A stretch of DNA of 64,000 nt from Symbiodinium sp. CCMP2592 (lineage: Eukaryota > Sar > Dinophyceae > Suessiales > Symbiodiniaceae): positions 484,875 to 548,874 of the forward strand of contig CAJNDT010003435.1 of the NCBI GenBank assembly GCA_905221615.1, written 5' to 3'. Shown here in pieces: positions 37,083 to 47,483 of this stretch. Under the pieces are notes generated by a model that saw nothing but the letters and a program-made list of their open reading frames with translations, was not told the origin of the DNA and made no database searches. Within the stretch, counting starts at the first letter, position 1, and every line of letters starts with the position of its first letter. A program made the translations under genes and the position numbers.

Positions 37083-38678
37083 CTAAGGTTCAGTTTGTGA
37101 GCCGTGCACGGCTTGAGAGTGGCTAGTTCTCCTTTCGGAGGGGACGAAAAGAGTCTTGTGTCTCACAGGACCGACAGTTCGAAGATTTCTGCCGTGTGCT
37201 GTACTTGCTACCCCACCGTGTGAAAATAGCGTCGAGCTTGAACTCTCTGCATGCGACATGTGCGAGTGCAAGCATTCATACCTGGAGGTTCGAACACAAT
37301 TGACATACAATCGACATCTCAATACAAAGCACGATCTTTGAACAATAAGGTCTGGAATGCATGGGTGCAAGCAACAAAGCCCCTGACGGTCCAGGCGTTC
37401 CAGCCCATTGACTTGGATCTGTCCCTCAATCAAGGCAGGCACGTCAGTTTGTCGACGACAACTCTTACAGTGTAACTGCCCAGGTGGAGCGAAGTTGGTG
37501 CAACCAGTGTCGAAGGTGACGCCCAAGGTAGCATACTGTTGTGTGCCGTGGAGACCGGCGCAAATCATGCGCCGAGCACCATGCTTGCCGTCAATGACCA
37601 GCAGCGGACTATTGCTGCAGTGGGGACACAGCTTCATATGTTCTGCCACACGATCCATGTGCACTCGATGTATGAGTGGCACGTGTGATTGCAAACACTC
37701 ATCAAAGCCAGACTGAAAGTTCCAGGTCAAGTGTCTCGGCACGGAGCCGGAAAGCTTCACTGCATTCCACGTGTACCAGGCCATGAGGATGTCATCTTCT
37801 ACGTGCGGCAACATAGTAAAATCTTCTCCGAATATCAAGCTGTGTTGAATATGCTCTGTGTGCCGCTTGGCCCAAAGCAAAACCGCAGAACGCAAAGAAA
37901 CATGCTGCAACAGCGTCACTTCGACTGCGAAGTAAGAGCGGTACTTGGGTATGACAAAGAATCCTGTGGAGAAAGCATCCTGGTAAAGGTACTGCACATC
38001 GGTTGCATGCCCAAATCGCCCTTGTCCCTTTCGAAAACACCAATCATTGATGTAAAAGCGGTTGCAAGATGGGCAGCTGGCTTCCTGAAAGGATGCGTAT
38101 TGCACACCAGCGGCTAAGGAATACACGCGAAAGCGATGTTCATGCAAAGACTTGTGCCCAGGCAGATTGTTGGGGACAATTGCCTGAGATACGCATTCTC
38201 GGGCCTTAAGCTGGGACTTGTCTGGACAGAACGCACACGTCTGCCTGCGGTTGTGCACTTCCACCAAAGTCGCAGAGGGTGCGACGCCTTGAAAGCTTTT
38301 CAGGAGCGGCGGCAACCCGGCAGAGACTGACGGTGCATTGAACAGTGCCGGCAAATAATGCTCAATCTTCCAAACGACATTGTTTGCGTTCTGAGAGGAC
38401 AGCTGCAGACCATAGTCTTTGAGGGCAACCTCTCGAAGCACTGGTGCGGCTAGACTGGCAGGAATGCAGGAGGCTAACTGAAAGACAGTCGCAGCAGCAT
38501 CAGTGGGCAAGGGCGAGAGCAAGAGCGAAAGAGAAAAGTCTTCTCCCAGCTGCATGTGCCATGAGGGCAGAAGATCGCATCCGTCTTTTAAGAGTTGCAG
38601 TCTGTTCGAGTTTGCTGCAACAGAAACAGGAAGATCCATGTTTGTTTTTCTATTGCTAATTTTTGGAGTTCTTACCAA
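37083..38678 (-). pseudogene. KDZ-transposon-type cysteine-cluster protein, C-terminus replaced
   Basis: 531 residues. An N-terminal helical part is followed by paired Cys knuckles at C148/C151 (TCAFCPDK) and C202/C205 (SCPSC), resembling the CxC5 cluster. A second module, CPHC (351-354), VIDGKHGARRMIC (361-373) and a TGC...HCKSC end (to 407), resembles the CxC6 cluster (VIDG-x-x-x-x-x-R-x-x-C). Both clusters are known from KDZ-superfamily transposons, where a transposase domain follows. Here, from about residue 445, the frame enters the 209-bp repeat and ends without a transposase domain. I therefore read it as a truncated KDZ gene; a host-adapted zinc protein is an alternative. Confidence 0.65.
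37140..37349. repeat. 209-bp direct repeat, right copy
   Basis: Second copy of 36,436-36,644. It lies inside the open frame of the KDZ-type protein and supplies about its last 70-90 residues, replacing the natural C-terminus. Confidence 0.85.
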
Positions 38679-38900
38679 CTTTAAGGAGTGTCACTGCCAA
38701 TGTGTTTCTTCGCTTCTTCCTGCCTGCATGCGACGTGCACTGAAGAAAGCTGCTGGGCATTGGCTGATGCTGATAGACATGCTCATGGCGATGCTCGTGT
38801 TCACGGTCATGGTGATGGTCAGGGCGGTGTTCAAGGTCATGATGTTGATGGATGACAAGGATGGTGATGACGAGGATGACGATGGTGATCGTGATGATGA

Positions 38901-39000
38901 NNNNNNNNNNNNNNNNNNNNNNNNNNNNNNNNNNNNNNNNNNNNNNNNNNNNNNNNNNNNNNNNNNNNNNNNNNNNNNNNNNNNNNNNNNNNNNNNNNNN
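38901..39000. other. Assembly gap (100 N)
   Basis: One hundred undetermined bases, probably of arbitrary length. They cut the C-terminal end of the kinase-like gene. The flank on the left is a gatgatgatg-type repeat, a likely reason for the gap. Confidence 1.
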
Positions 39001-40552
39001 GAGGCCTCGCCTTTTGCTGAGGCGGTTTATGCAAAGGCGGGCGGTCCCTCCCGGGAGGAGTCCCCTCAGGATGAAGTACTGTTTTGCCTTTGCCTGGCAC
39101 TCTGCCTTCTACTGGCACTCCTCCTTTCATCCCTTTGGCTTTTGCAGTCGCAGTTCCAGGGGGATCCCAGGGAGGTGTCGAATCCCAACACTGACATGGC
39201 GGAGGATTCGGCGGCGCAAGTGCCTGCGGCTGAACTCTGCTAATTACTGCCCTTGTTGCCTCGACCCTCATTTGCTGGCATTGTTGCATCAAGTCCAGAC
39301 CATGCTGGAACTTCTCTTCCAGATTCTTGCACAACTTGTACAGATCGCCCACCATTTCAGCAGTTCTCCACTTATTCGGTCCATAGTCAGATTTGAATTT
39401 TTCGCCAGCGGCAAGCATCTTCTTCCAGACCTCTGACGCGTACTCGGAGACGGTGGCGCTGTGGTTTGAGGGAATTTGCCACAAGCTCAGAAAGCAGTTG
39501 AGGTGACCCTTCATCTTTTTTGCGGGAACAGCCATAACTGGTAGGCAACCGGAGCAGTCCACCAAGGCAAACGTCAAATTCTCCGCCCCCACTGGCACTC
39601 TGCCTTTGTGGTCCGGCACTCTGCCTCCCATGACATTAATGTTATTCTCATGGAGGTCCCCCAGAAGACTCCCTTCCTGCCTAAGGGTATGCATTTGTAG
39701 CTTCAAGACAAACTTGAACAGCTTGAAGAGGATCAGCATGGTCTCTTTCTCTGGTAACTTGATTGGGTCGGAAAACCTCTGGTTGAGGAAGGCTCCCACA
39801 GTCGTCCCTTCGCCTTTGGCTTCTGTGACGAGCACCGATTTTCTCATCCGCGGTGCCACTACGCCCGAGGCATGGGTGACCAAGGTTTTCAAGTCGAAAG
39901 CGAGCGGGACAGGAAACGATTGCCAGTGGGTTGTGAACGTTCGAGATTTCAGAAAACGCCAGTCATATTGGTTTCCACACTCTTTTTCATCCTTTGCGAG
40001 TTTCCTGTGCAGCTTGACACAGAGGTGCACCTGATCTGTCGGATAATCGAAGTCCAGAGCATCTTCAGGAATAGAATCCACCAGTTTCAGGGCATCTGCT
40101 GCGACTTCCGAGGCTTTGAGGACTTCGGCACTCTGCCTTTCAGACCGAGGAATCCTGAGCTCGCGCAGAAGCTTCAGAATGTCGATGACCCACGGCTGTG
40201 GGATCTTCGCATTCATTGAGTCCCGATTCATTCCATGACCGACGTATTTCCATTCACACTTGCACTGTTTGAATCCTTGCCCGCCTCTCACGCGGAATTG
40301 CAGGCGGACCTCACCGAAGGCTGTGACATAGTATTCTAGAGGTTTTTTGTTCGGCAAGGGAAAATTCCCACCCATCTGCAAGGATCCATCCAGCTCTTGT
40401 TCGTAAAACTCAGAGGTGATGTTGCCGGCTCGCACATTGGCCCAACACAATTGACCAAGCGGACTCGTATGCACAGGCGCTGTCATCCTGCGGCACTCTG
40501 CCTTGTCCAGCCAGATTGCGGCACTCTGCCTTGTCCAGCCAGATGCAGGCAC
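39001..40552 (-). CDS. Protein-kinase-like protein (partial, into gap)
   Basis: About 517 residues before the gap. The middle carries LLGDLHENNINVM and, shortly after, FALVDCSG, which look like the catalytic (HRDxxxxN-type, here GDLHENN) and DFG-type (here VDCSG) loops of an atypical kinase. The upstream region has QFRVRGGQGFKQCKCEW and LPLAFDLKTLVTHASG; I see no clear glycine loop. A Pro/Gly-rich tail follows. Between the two catalytic-like loops is GGRVPDHKGRVPVG, which is entirely two copies of the 11-bp GGCACTCTGCC repeat; the first residues (MPASGWTRQSAAIWLDKAEC) are also repeat-derived, so the true start is uncertain. Possibly a lineage-specific pseudokinase. Confidence 0.5.
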
Positions 40553-40739
40553 TCAGCCTTCTCACTCCAGCTCAAGGCACTCTGCAAAGAATGGCGAGGC
40601 GGCACTCTGCCTTATAATGTCGAAATGATATACTACCTCTGACGTCAATGTGTTGTTAGATTATACTAGTATTTGACACAATTTAAATTATATCAACTAT
40701 ATTTTGATATTATGCTCACATTGACATTAAATATCATGC

Positions 40740-41100
40740 ATATGCCATCATTCAAGGACCACGACTCACTTCACTTTGAGCAACTCCATCGACAGAATAA
40801 TCATGACATGACACCTTTATTGAAGCAGCAGCTACACGGAGTTTAACTTAATTGAGGGGCCAGACAGACTCAGCATGATCGGGAGCTTAGCACACGAATG
40901 AAACCTAATTCAAGGGCTGTGTTGATATTCAAATCTGCCATATGCCATGATTCAAGGACCACTGCAGCAACATTTGAAACCTGAGCACCCATCATAAGCC
41001 ATAGGCAAAACAATCATGACATGACACTTCAGAAGCCCGAGAATGCTAAGTTGAATTTGGCAACGCAGAAGCAGCATGATCGGAAGCTAAGAACAGAACC
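40740..41100. repeat. Imperfect tandem duplication, ~200 bp
   Basis: The order tatgccat-attcaaggaccac, then atcatgacatgacac, then gcagcatgatcggaagct occurs twice (from about 40,740 and 40,942). The 40,620-41,470 interval as a whole is gene-free and AT-rich. Confidence 0.7.
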
Positions 41101-41628
41101 GATGACCAGCAATCCTGGGGTCTGGAGACGCCAGCTGACGGCCAAACCTTGCATGGTCACTTTCATTCATACTCAGACTCTCTCAGCACAGTCGCAAACC
41201 CAACACATCCAACAGAACTCAGAAGTGCTCGGTCTTCAGAAGTCTCAGCACTCACAGTTTTGCTTCTGCAGCAAGCAATGCTCTTCTTGAGGCACTACTC
41301 TGACAGCGACGAGGCCTTCTCCAAAACACTCACAACTTTGATCATGACTTGTTGGTTTGCCTGCACCACAAACAAATAACCTGTTGCTGTGCGAAAGGCA
41401 GGCAGAAGTCCACATGAGCAGACATCGGCACTGAAAAACTTGAGAAGAGTCAGTCGACGAAGCCTGACCCACCTGGCACTCTGCCTTCCTGGCACTCTGC
41501 CTTCGTCACTGTCCTGGCCTGAAAATTAAATTGATATTGGAATTTGGGCCAACCCACTCACTGAATGGTCCAATGGTGGGCACTCTGCCTTTGGCACTCT
41601 GCCTTTTAAGGCACTCTGCCCTTTTTTC

Positions 41629-41970
41629 TCACGGACACGGCAAGTGGACGACTTCAATGAATTCTCCGCCGTCTTCCATGGCAGCAGGCCTTTCTTCGAA
41701 GTCGTTGTAATCATCCTCATCTTCCACACGCTCTTCATTCCAGGCCTCCGGATCATCTTCGTCGTAAGCGAATCTCACCATGGTCGTGGTCCACAAGATT
41801 TGGTCACCGTCGGTGACTTCCCCGTCCCACAGCGTCAAATTCTCCACCCCCCGCGCCCAGCCCTCATTACAGGCATAGAGCCATCTTTTGTCCATCATCA
41901 CTTGCATGCCTGCACCGGTGAGTTCCAGCTTCAGGTAAGCTGGCGGTGCGTGTTGATCGATCCTGAACTG
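41629..41970 (-). CDS. C-terminal exon of an acidic-tailed protein
   Basis: Open from about 41,970 (DQHAPPAYLKLELTGAG) with an internal ATG at 41,907. Recognisable protein texture: MDKRWLYACNEGWARGVENL, then a strongly acidic tail (AYDEDDPEAWNEERVEDEDD). Probably an exon of the same gene as 42,274-42,810, spliced across 41,971-42,273, though I cannot fix the junctions. The region just downstream (41,579-41,620) holds three GGCACTCTGCC copies in a row, in three different phases. Confidence 0.45.
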   Translation of the reverse strand, partial: QFRIDQHAPPAYLKLELTGAGMQVMMDKRWLYACNEGWARGVENLTLWDGEVTDGDQILWTTTMVRFAYDEDDPEAWNEERVEDEDDYNDFEERPAAMEDGGEFIEVVHLPCP

Positions 41971-42273
41971 AGATCATGTTGAAGTTGCTACTTGATTCTA
42001 GTCAGTATTAAGATCCGTAGGTATAAGATAATAAATAAATGTAGCGTCGAAGCATTGCTTGAATCTGAGTGGCCATCTAATGCACTTTGGCCACCATTGG
42101 TAGCGTTGAAGGGCCGTCTGGGCCGTGGGGCGCAAGGACCAGTGCGGATAACCTTTGTGAGTGTTATCCTGCGTGGCACCGGGTTGCGCCCAAGCGGCGA
42201 TGCCGTTCGCTTTGAAGAATTCAAAGCGAACCTGCAGGGAGACATCCAGTCAAGCAGTAAGAAACACTCACAA

Positions 42274-42810
42274 TCAACACATGCTATGATTATCATCACA
42301 TACACTGCCCACTGCCTGCCAAACGTCCTCCACGCACATGAAGTATGTGTAAAGGATCTGGTTGGGGTCTTGCATCGGGATTTTGCCCTTCTTTCCCTTG
42401 CCCTTGCCAAGATCGCCCTTGCTCGCACTGGCACTCTGCCCTGGCCCTGGCTTTCCTCCTCCCTTCCCGATCGCACTTCCTCCCTTCCCGACCTGACTTG
42501 TTCTTTGGGATTGACCGGCGTTGCTCAAGTTGGCCATCTGCCAACTTGAAAACTCTTGCAGCCGAGTGCGCTGGCGAACTGCGCCCGTGTTTTCCATGGC
42601 GGATAATGACTTGCCCACTGCACAAATGGGACAAGGGCACTCTGCCTTACACCGGAACCCAGACTGCTGCAACAGCACAAGTAGGCAAAAATGAGCACTC
42701 ATTACAATCACCGGAGACTGACTGTTAAAGTCACACTTGCACCCACTGAGTCGCCGGCTGGATTCACTCATCCAATCGCCCCAGCGGCCCTGATCACCAT
42801 GTCGGCACAA
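42274..42810 (-). CDS. Protein with Cys pair and Gly/Lys linker (exon)
   Basis: 178 codons. It contains CKAECPCPICAVGKSLSAMEN, a possible zinc-binding Cys group whose first residues (KAEC) come from a GGCACTCTGCC copy. A GKGGGKPGPG and GKGKGKKGK linker follows, then NQILYTYFMCVEDVW. The last few codons probably read into an intron. Glycine/lysine linkers of this kind are common in dinoflagellate RNA-binding proteins. Function unknown. Confidence 0.45.
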   Translation of the reverse strand: MCRHGDQGRWGDWMSESSRRLSGCKCDFNSQSPVIVMSAHFCLLVLLQQSGFRCKAECPCPICAVGKSLSAMENTGAVRQRTRLQEFSSWQMANLSNAGQSQRTSQVGKGGSAIGKGGGKPGPGQSASASKGDLGKGKGKKGKIPMQDPNQILYTYFMCVEDVWQAVGSVCDDNHSMC

Positions 42811-43115
42811 CCGACAAAGGAACTGACAGTTTCCACAACCGAGACGGGCATGATCTCACTTTCTTTTTAAGCTCAGTCAGTAACACCGGCAGCCAGGTTT
42901 AAAAGCACGAATTAAGCTGTGACTGCCAGCTGAAAGTGGGAATGTAACTATTAGCCTTATCAAGGTAAGGACTGTGTTTCACTTCCAGCCAGCAGTCCAG
43001 TGTCGGGTCCAGGACTCTCTGGCTGGGCCAGTGTCGGGACACAAATTTCGACGGCTCAGAATCATTCATTGGAGCAGAACTGTTTGACCATGGACTTCGG
43101 GTTCAGTGTCGATGA
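42811..43115. other. Intergenic, nothing recognised
   Basis: 305 bases between two minus-strand genes. No frame or repeat stands out apart from two ccagtgtcgg words at about 42,998 and 43,030. Confidence 0.45.
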
Positions 43116-44414
43116 TCAACTGTACGTGTGCAGCTCATCCTGCATTTCCAGCAGTGCTTCAATCATGTACTCACGATCCCGGAATGGAGCATAGTAGGCT
43201 CGGTGGTTGATCCACCTGACAATGGCTTGTTCCATGGTCATCGAGGCAAAGGCCATGACTAGGACACAATAAGCAGCACAGGTCCTGTTAATGCCACCGT
43301 AGCAATGGACAAGCACACGAATTGGCCTCTTCTTGCCTCCACGCTTCCGACCACCTCCCTGAAGCTTCATCGCCTCCAACAAAGCAAGAGCATTACCGAG
43401 CTCACCAGGGAATGTCTCATCGGCCACCTTCAAGGCACTCTGCCTTCCATCGGCACTCTGCCTTCCATCAGCGGCTCTTCCGAACAGGCTGCCCATGTCA
43501 CTTCCCTTGCTGAAGCCCTTGTCATAGGAGCAGCCATAGCCAAATGAGCCCTTCGTCGATGCCTTCTGGCTTTGCATGTGATTGGAAACCTGACAGGGGC
43601 CGCTGTAGCCCTTGCTGATTGTCTTGCCCTTGCCCCTGCCGCCATTGGCCTTGCCCATCATTTTGCCCTTGATGGCACTCTGCCTTTGACTCTGGCTGAA
43701 CTCCTCTGCTGAGCGCTGCCAGCACATCATAATCTTTCTGAAATCTGAAATGAGGCGGCGCCAAATGCTCTTGAACTCATGACTTCTTTGTTCAGCATCA
43801 AAGTCATTGGCATGTGTTTGATCCCAGCCACCATACCGAAGATGTGCAGTGCCAAACGGTCCACAATTCGCCAAATACTGATACCAGTCCCATGGCTCAA
43901 AATTCCGAGGTCTGTCATCTGCATTCATAGAGATGACAATGTCAGGCTTGACCCGGAGCTGGTCATATCGGATCGGGCAACCAATACTGCCAACAAACAG
44001 TTGCCACTGGGGATGGTCGTAAATCAAAACATCATCCATGGGCCACGTCTCGACATCATGCTGGCATGGCCGAGGTGGCGGGATCGACCCAGGCAGCACA
44101 TCTGTCTGGCCGGTCCATGCTTTGTACAACTTCATATCCATATCTCCGAAATCTGAGATGGCCTCAACTGCCAATTTGATTCGTTGATCCAATTGTGCAG
44201 CCCTTTGGATCTTTCGGAGCCCGGTGGTATAGTCGGCAGCTGATCTGCCACAGTGTAAACAATTCCACCGAAGTTGTTGCACGGCTTCGTTCCAGTAATC
44301 ACTGCCAAGGTCAATGTGATTGGCCTGATTCTGATGGTCAGCAGCAGAAGTCTGGCACTCTGCCTCGGAACTCCCTGAGCACCTTGAAACGGTCGTCGGC
44401 ATCACTGCTTTCAT
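43116..44414 (-). CDS. Dual-specificity-phosphatase-like protein
   Basis: 432 residues. The phosphatase signature VLVHCYGGINRT (HCx5R plus Thr) lies near residue 370 and is followed by AAYCVLVMAF, the helix after the P-loop. A LFVGSIGCPIRYDQL segment near 165 resembles the start of the dual-specificity-phosphatase fold, and DWYQYLANCGPF / HLRYGGWDQ may be the general-acid region, although the usual Asp is not clear. A Gly/Lys-rich insertion of about 100 residues splits the domain and contains GRQSADGRQSALK, two tandem copies of the 11-bp repeat. It would act on phospho-Tyr/Ser/Thr or RNA 5' ends; the substrate is unknown. Confidence 0.65.
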   Translation of the reverse strand: MKAVMPTTVSRCSGSSEAECQTSAADHQNQANHIDLGSDYWNEAVQQLRWNCLHCGRSAADYTTGLRKIQRAAQLDQRIKLAVEAISDFGDMDMKLYKAWTGQTDVLPGSIPPPRPCQHDVETWPMDDVLIYDHPQWQLFVGSIGCPIRYDQLRVKPDIVISMNADDRPRNFEPWDWYQYLANCGPFGTAHLRYGGWDQTHANDFDAEQRSHEFKSIWRRLISDFRKIMMCWQRSAEEFSQSQRQSAIKGKMMGKANGGRGKGKTISKGYSGPCQVSNHMQSQKASTKGSFGYGCSYDKGFSKGSDMGSLFGRAADGRQSADGRQSALKVADETFPGELGNALALLEAMKLQGGGRKRGGKKRPIRVLVHCYGGINRTCAAYCVLVMAFASMTMEQAIVRWINHRAYYAPFRDREYMIEALLEMQDELHTYS

Positions 44415-44436
44415 CGAGCACCCAATTGTCCAACGA

Positions 44437-45313
44437 TTAAAACATTAACAGTGACTAATGCATCACTATACAGTACATTAACCAATGATATGTAACATTG
44501 TGTTACTACTGTTACATCAGTATGAATGAATCACTTGATTCCCTGGCCGGCAGATGTCGATCATGTATGGTGCAAGGCAACTCACTGACAGACTATGCAG
44601 GCAGGCAGGCAGGCAGCCAGCCTCGGAGACAGCAGGGTCCTGAGGACATCACTGCCACCCGGCACTGTGTAGTCAGCATGTCATGCTGGGTAACCTTTTT
44701 GAATCCAAGTTGCGCACACTACCGCTGAGGTCTCAAATCGGACAGTCTAGCTCTGCTGGCGAGATCGTCGAATTCAAAATCCTCTAAGCACACGCAAACC
44801 CGGCACTCTGCCTTCCCCAACATCCGTAATACGGTCTCGGAGGCTGTACAAACACGACAAATCATTGATTCAGTGACGACACAAATTCGTCTGACACATT
44901 GTAATGTAAAATTCCTGGCACTCTGCCTTGCCGCACAAATCTCGGAACGAGTACGCACAGGATCATGTCATTGATATGCCAGTCTACTTGCAAGACTTGC
45001 CCACGCTCTTCAGAATTCAGAAACATCCACAATGTCGAAAAGGACTCCTCTAGCAGCTCGTCGAAATAAATCACATAATCATCGTCGTCAAAACTGTCCG
45101 CGACCGAGCCCACAAACGAACCCCCAAACGCCGCAGTGCTTGCAAACTCGCCAACAGCCAATAAGTCCGAGACCGAGCCCAGAGACTCACTGTCACTCCA
45201 CGACATCGACCACATCTGCCGGCTTGCACGGAGGCCTACTACGACTTAGACTAGAGACAGAGCAGGTCGTCGGGATCACTGCTTTCATCGAGCACACTTC
45301 AATTGTCCAAAGA
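44437..45313. repeat. 877-bp tandem unit, left copy
   Basis: Starts attaaaacattaacagtgac and runs to the same words at 45,313, where the next copy (the start of the 2.17-kb duplicated block) begins. Each unit carries one small acidic protein gene on the minus strand. Confidence 0.88.
44862..45215 (-). CDS. Small acidic protein, copy 2
   Basis: 117 residues: MWSMSWSDSESLGS, then SVADSFDDDDYVIYFDELLEE, FLNSEERGQVLQVDWHIND and a C-terminal GRVPGILHYNVSDEF. GRVP is encoded by a GGCACTCTGCC copy. It aligns with 45,743-46,081 over its whole length and carries an extra GGSFVGS segment. Retained frame in two diverged copies argues for a real protein. No family recognised; no signal or membrane segment. 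Confidence 0.65.
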   Translation of the reverse strand: MWSMSWSDSESLGSVSDLLAVGEFASTAAFGGSFVGSVADSFDDDDYVIYFDELLEESFSTLWMFLNSEERGQVLQVDWHINDMILCVLVPRFVRQGRVPGILHYNVSDEFVSSLNQ

Positions 45314-47482
45314 TTAAAACATTAACAGTGACTAATGCATCACTATACAGTACATTAATCAATGATATGTAACATTGTGTTACTACTGTTACATCAGTAT
45401 GAATGAATCACTTGATTCCCTGGCCGGCAGACAGATGTCGATCATGTATGGTGCAAGGCAACTCACTGACAGACTATGCAGGCAGGCAGGCAGGCAGCCA
45501 GCCTCGGAGACAGCAGGGTCCTGAGGACATCACTGCCACCCGGCACTGTGTAGTCAGCATGTCATGCTGGGTAACCGTTTTGAATCCAAGTTGCGCACAC
45601 TACCGCTGAGGTCTCAAATCGGACAGTCTAGCTCTGCTGGCGAGATCGTCGAATTCAAAATCCTCTAAACACACGCAAACCCGGCACTCTGCCTTCCCCA
45701 ACATCCGTAATACGGTCTCGGAGGCTGTACAAACACGACAAATCATTGAAGCAGTAACGCCAGAAATTCGTCTGACACATTGTAATATAAAATTCCTGGC
45801 ACTCTGCCTTGCCGAAAATCCCGCCGAAGTCTCGGAAAGAGTGTGAACATGATCTGCTCATTGACAGACCAGGCTACTTGCAAGACTTGCCCACGCTCTT
45901 GAGAATTCAGAAACATCCAGAATGTCGTAAAGCACTCCTCTAGCATCGTGTCGAACGGAATCACAGAATCATCGTCGTCAAAACTGTCCGCGACCGAGCC
46001 CGCAGTGCTTGCACCCTCATCGTCAACCAGAACCCAGTCCGAGCCCAGAGACTCACTGTCACTCCACGACGTCGACGACATCTGCCGGCTTGCAGGGGGG
46101 CCTACTACGACTTAGACTTGAGACAGAGCAGCTGTAACACGACTATAGTAGATTACGCAGGGCAACAGCGAGCACAACTGCTGCAGCGGCAAGTTGCGAT
46201 ACATGACACGCTCACTGACTATGCAAGGCAGCTTGTCCTCTGCGATGGCAGCATGTCCTCAGGATCCTCGTCATGAGCCTCGGTGCCAGGACTGTACCAT
46301 AATAATGGAAGTAGCTGAAGCAAGCTGATGCTGAGATCCCAGCAGTTGGCATCCACTTCTCGATGGGCTGGAAGCCGATGAAGACCGATGGGAGAGAAGG
46401 AAATGGAAGAGAAGGCGTTCACTAGGCTTGGATTCAAACCGAACACTTAGACCTGGCCAACGGTGTGGGGAGCAACCCCGATGGGGCAGGGACTTAAGTA
46501 AGGCAACCTCGAGAGGCTCGACTGGCACTCTGCCTCTGTCGATCCAAGTCGCAAGGCTCCCTAACTAACGTGACAAGCATGGATGGCCTCCCCTCCTGGT
46601 TGGGAGAAAAATAAAAAAGCCACAACCACTGGACCACCCCACCCGGCACTTTAGCCCATGTGCCCGGGTGTCATATGCCACTGCCCTGGCACGTTGGCCC
46701 CAAGGCGGTCCAGGTACCATCGACAACACCTGACACCCGGCCAACGGTGTCCACGAACCGAGATGGGCAGTCGATCCGTGTGGGTAAGGTGGCACTCTGC
46801 CTCTGTCGCTCCAAGTCGCAAGGCTCACTAACGTGACAAGCATGGATGGCCTCCCCTTCAGGGCTGTAAGCAGATTGCGAACAACACCCACTGGACCACC
46901 CCACCCGGCACTTTAGCCCATGTGCCCGGGTGTCATATGCCACTGCCCTGGCACGTTGGCCCCAAGGCGGTCCAGGTACCATCGACTCAACACCTGACAC
47001 CCGGCCAACGGTGCCCACGAACCGAGAAGGGCAGTCGATCCGCGTGGGTAAGGGCAAGATCTCAAGGCAAGTCAACATGTCACTACGGCCTCCCTTCTTT
47101 GTTCAATCACAACCCAAAACTATTTAAAAAGATTAAATATTAAAAATTATTAACTTCAACAACAAATAAACAACAATTTTGTAGACATACAGCAGCAGGA
47201 AACCAGGTAGAACAACAGGAAGCCAATTGACTCACTCAGAAACAAAATTCACAAACATGTATTTTTTTACACCAAAAATAAAATAAAAGAATTTTAACAA
47301 CTGTAAAACACAAAAAAACCTATTTAAAAAACTTTTAAATACAAAACAATACTTTTGAATACAAAAAACACTTTTAAACACAAATAAAGCCAACCACATA
47401 CAAAAATGAGATTTTGGGTTCCTTTCATATAAGCCTTGTTGATCTAAACCCTGTGGTTCTGGTTCGGCGCAAAGGGTTAAGG
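45314..47482. repeat. Segmental duplication, copy 2 (matches 1-2,183)
   Basis: Nearly identical to the first 2.18 kb of the window, in the same orientation, about 45 kb apart. It includes the small acidic gene (intact here), the two-copy tandem repeat (46,562-47,050) and the A-rich tail (47,100-47,400). Confidence 0.93.
45743..46081 (-). CDS. Small acidic protein, copy 3
   Basis: 112 residues, MSSTSWSDSESLGSDWVLVD at the start, then SVADSFDDDDSVIPFDTMLEE, FLNSQERGQVLQVAWSVNE and GRVPGILYYNVSDEF near the end. It is the intact version of the frameshifted copy at 430-775 and a diverged duplicate of 44,862-45,215. Unknown function. Confidence 0.67.
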   Translation of the reverse strand: MSSTSWSDSESLGSDWVLVDDEGASTAGSVADSFDDDDSVIPFDTMLEECFTTFWMFLNSQERGQVLQVAWSVNEQIMFTLFPRLRRDFRQGRVPGILYYNVSDEFLALLLQ

Positions 47483-47483
47483 A

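Larger units (their letters stand above)
39096..46801. repeat. Dispersed 11-bp interrupted palindrome GGCACTCTGCC
   Basis: I count 24 exact copies here, at 39096, 39594, 39615, 40127, 40492, 40520, 40601, 41475, 41491, 41579, 41593, 41610, 42430, 42636, 43434, 43452, 43674, 44354, 44812, 44917, 45683, 45798, 46524 and 46791 (left ends). Four more lie in the duplicated start of the window (370, 485, 1218, 1485). All are on the plus strand, usually followed by TT, and none was found elsewhere. The unit is a 4-bp stem (GGCA/TGCC) with a CTC loop. Confidence 0.93.
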
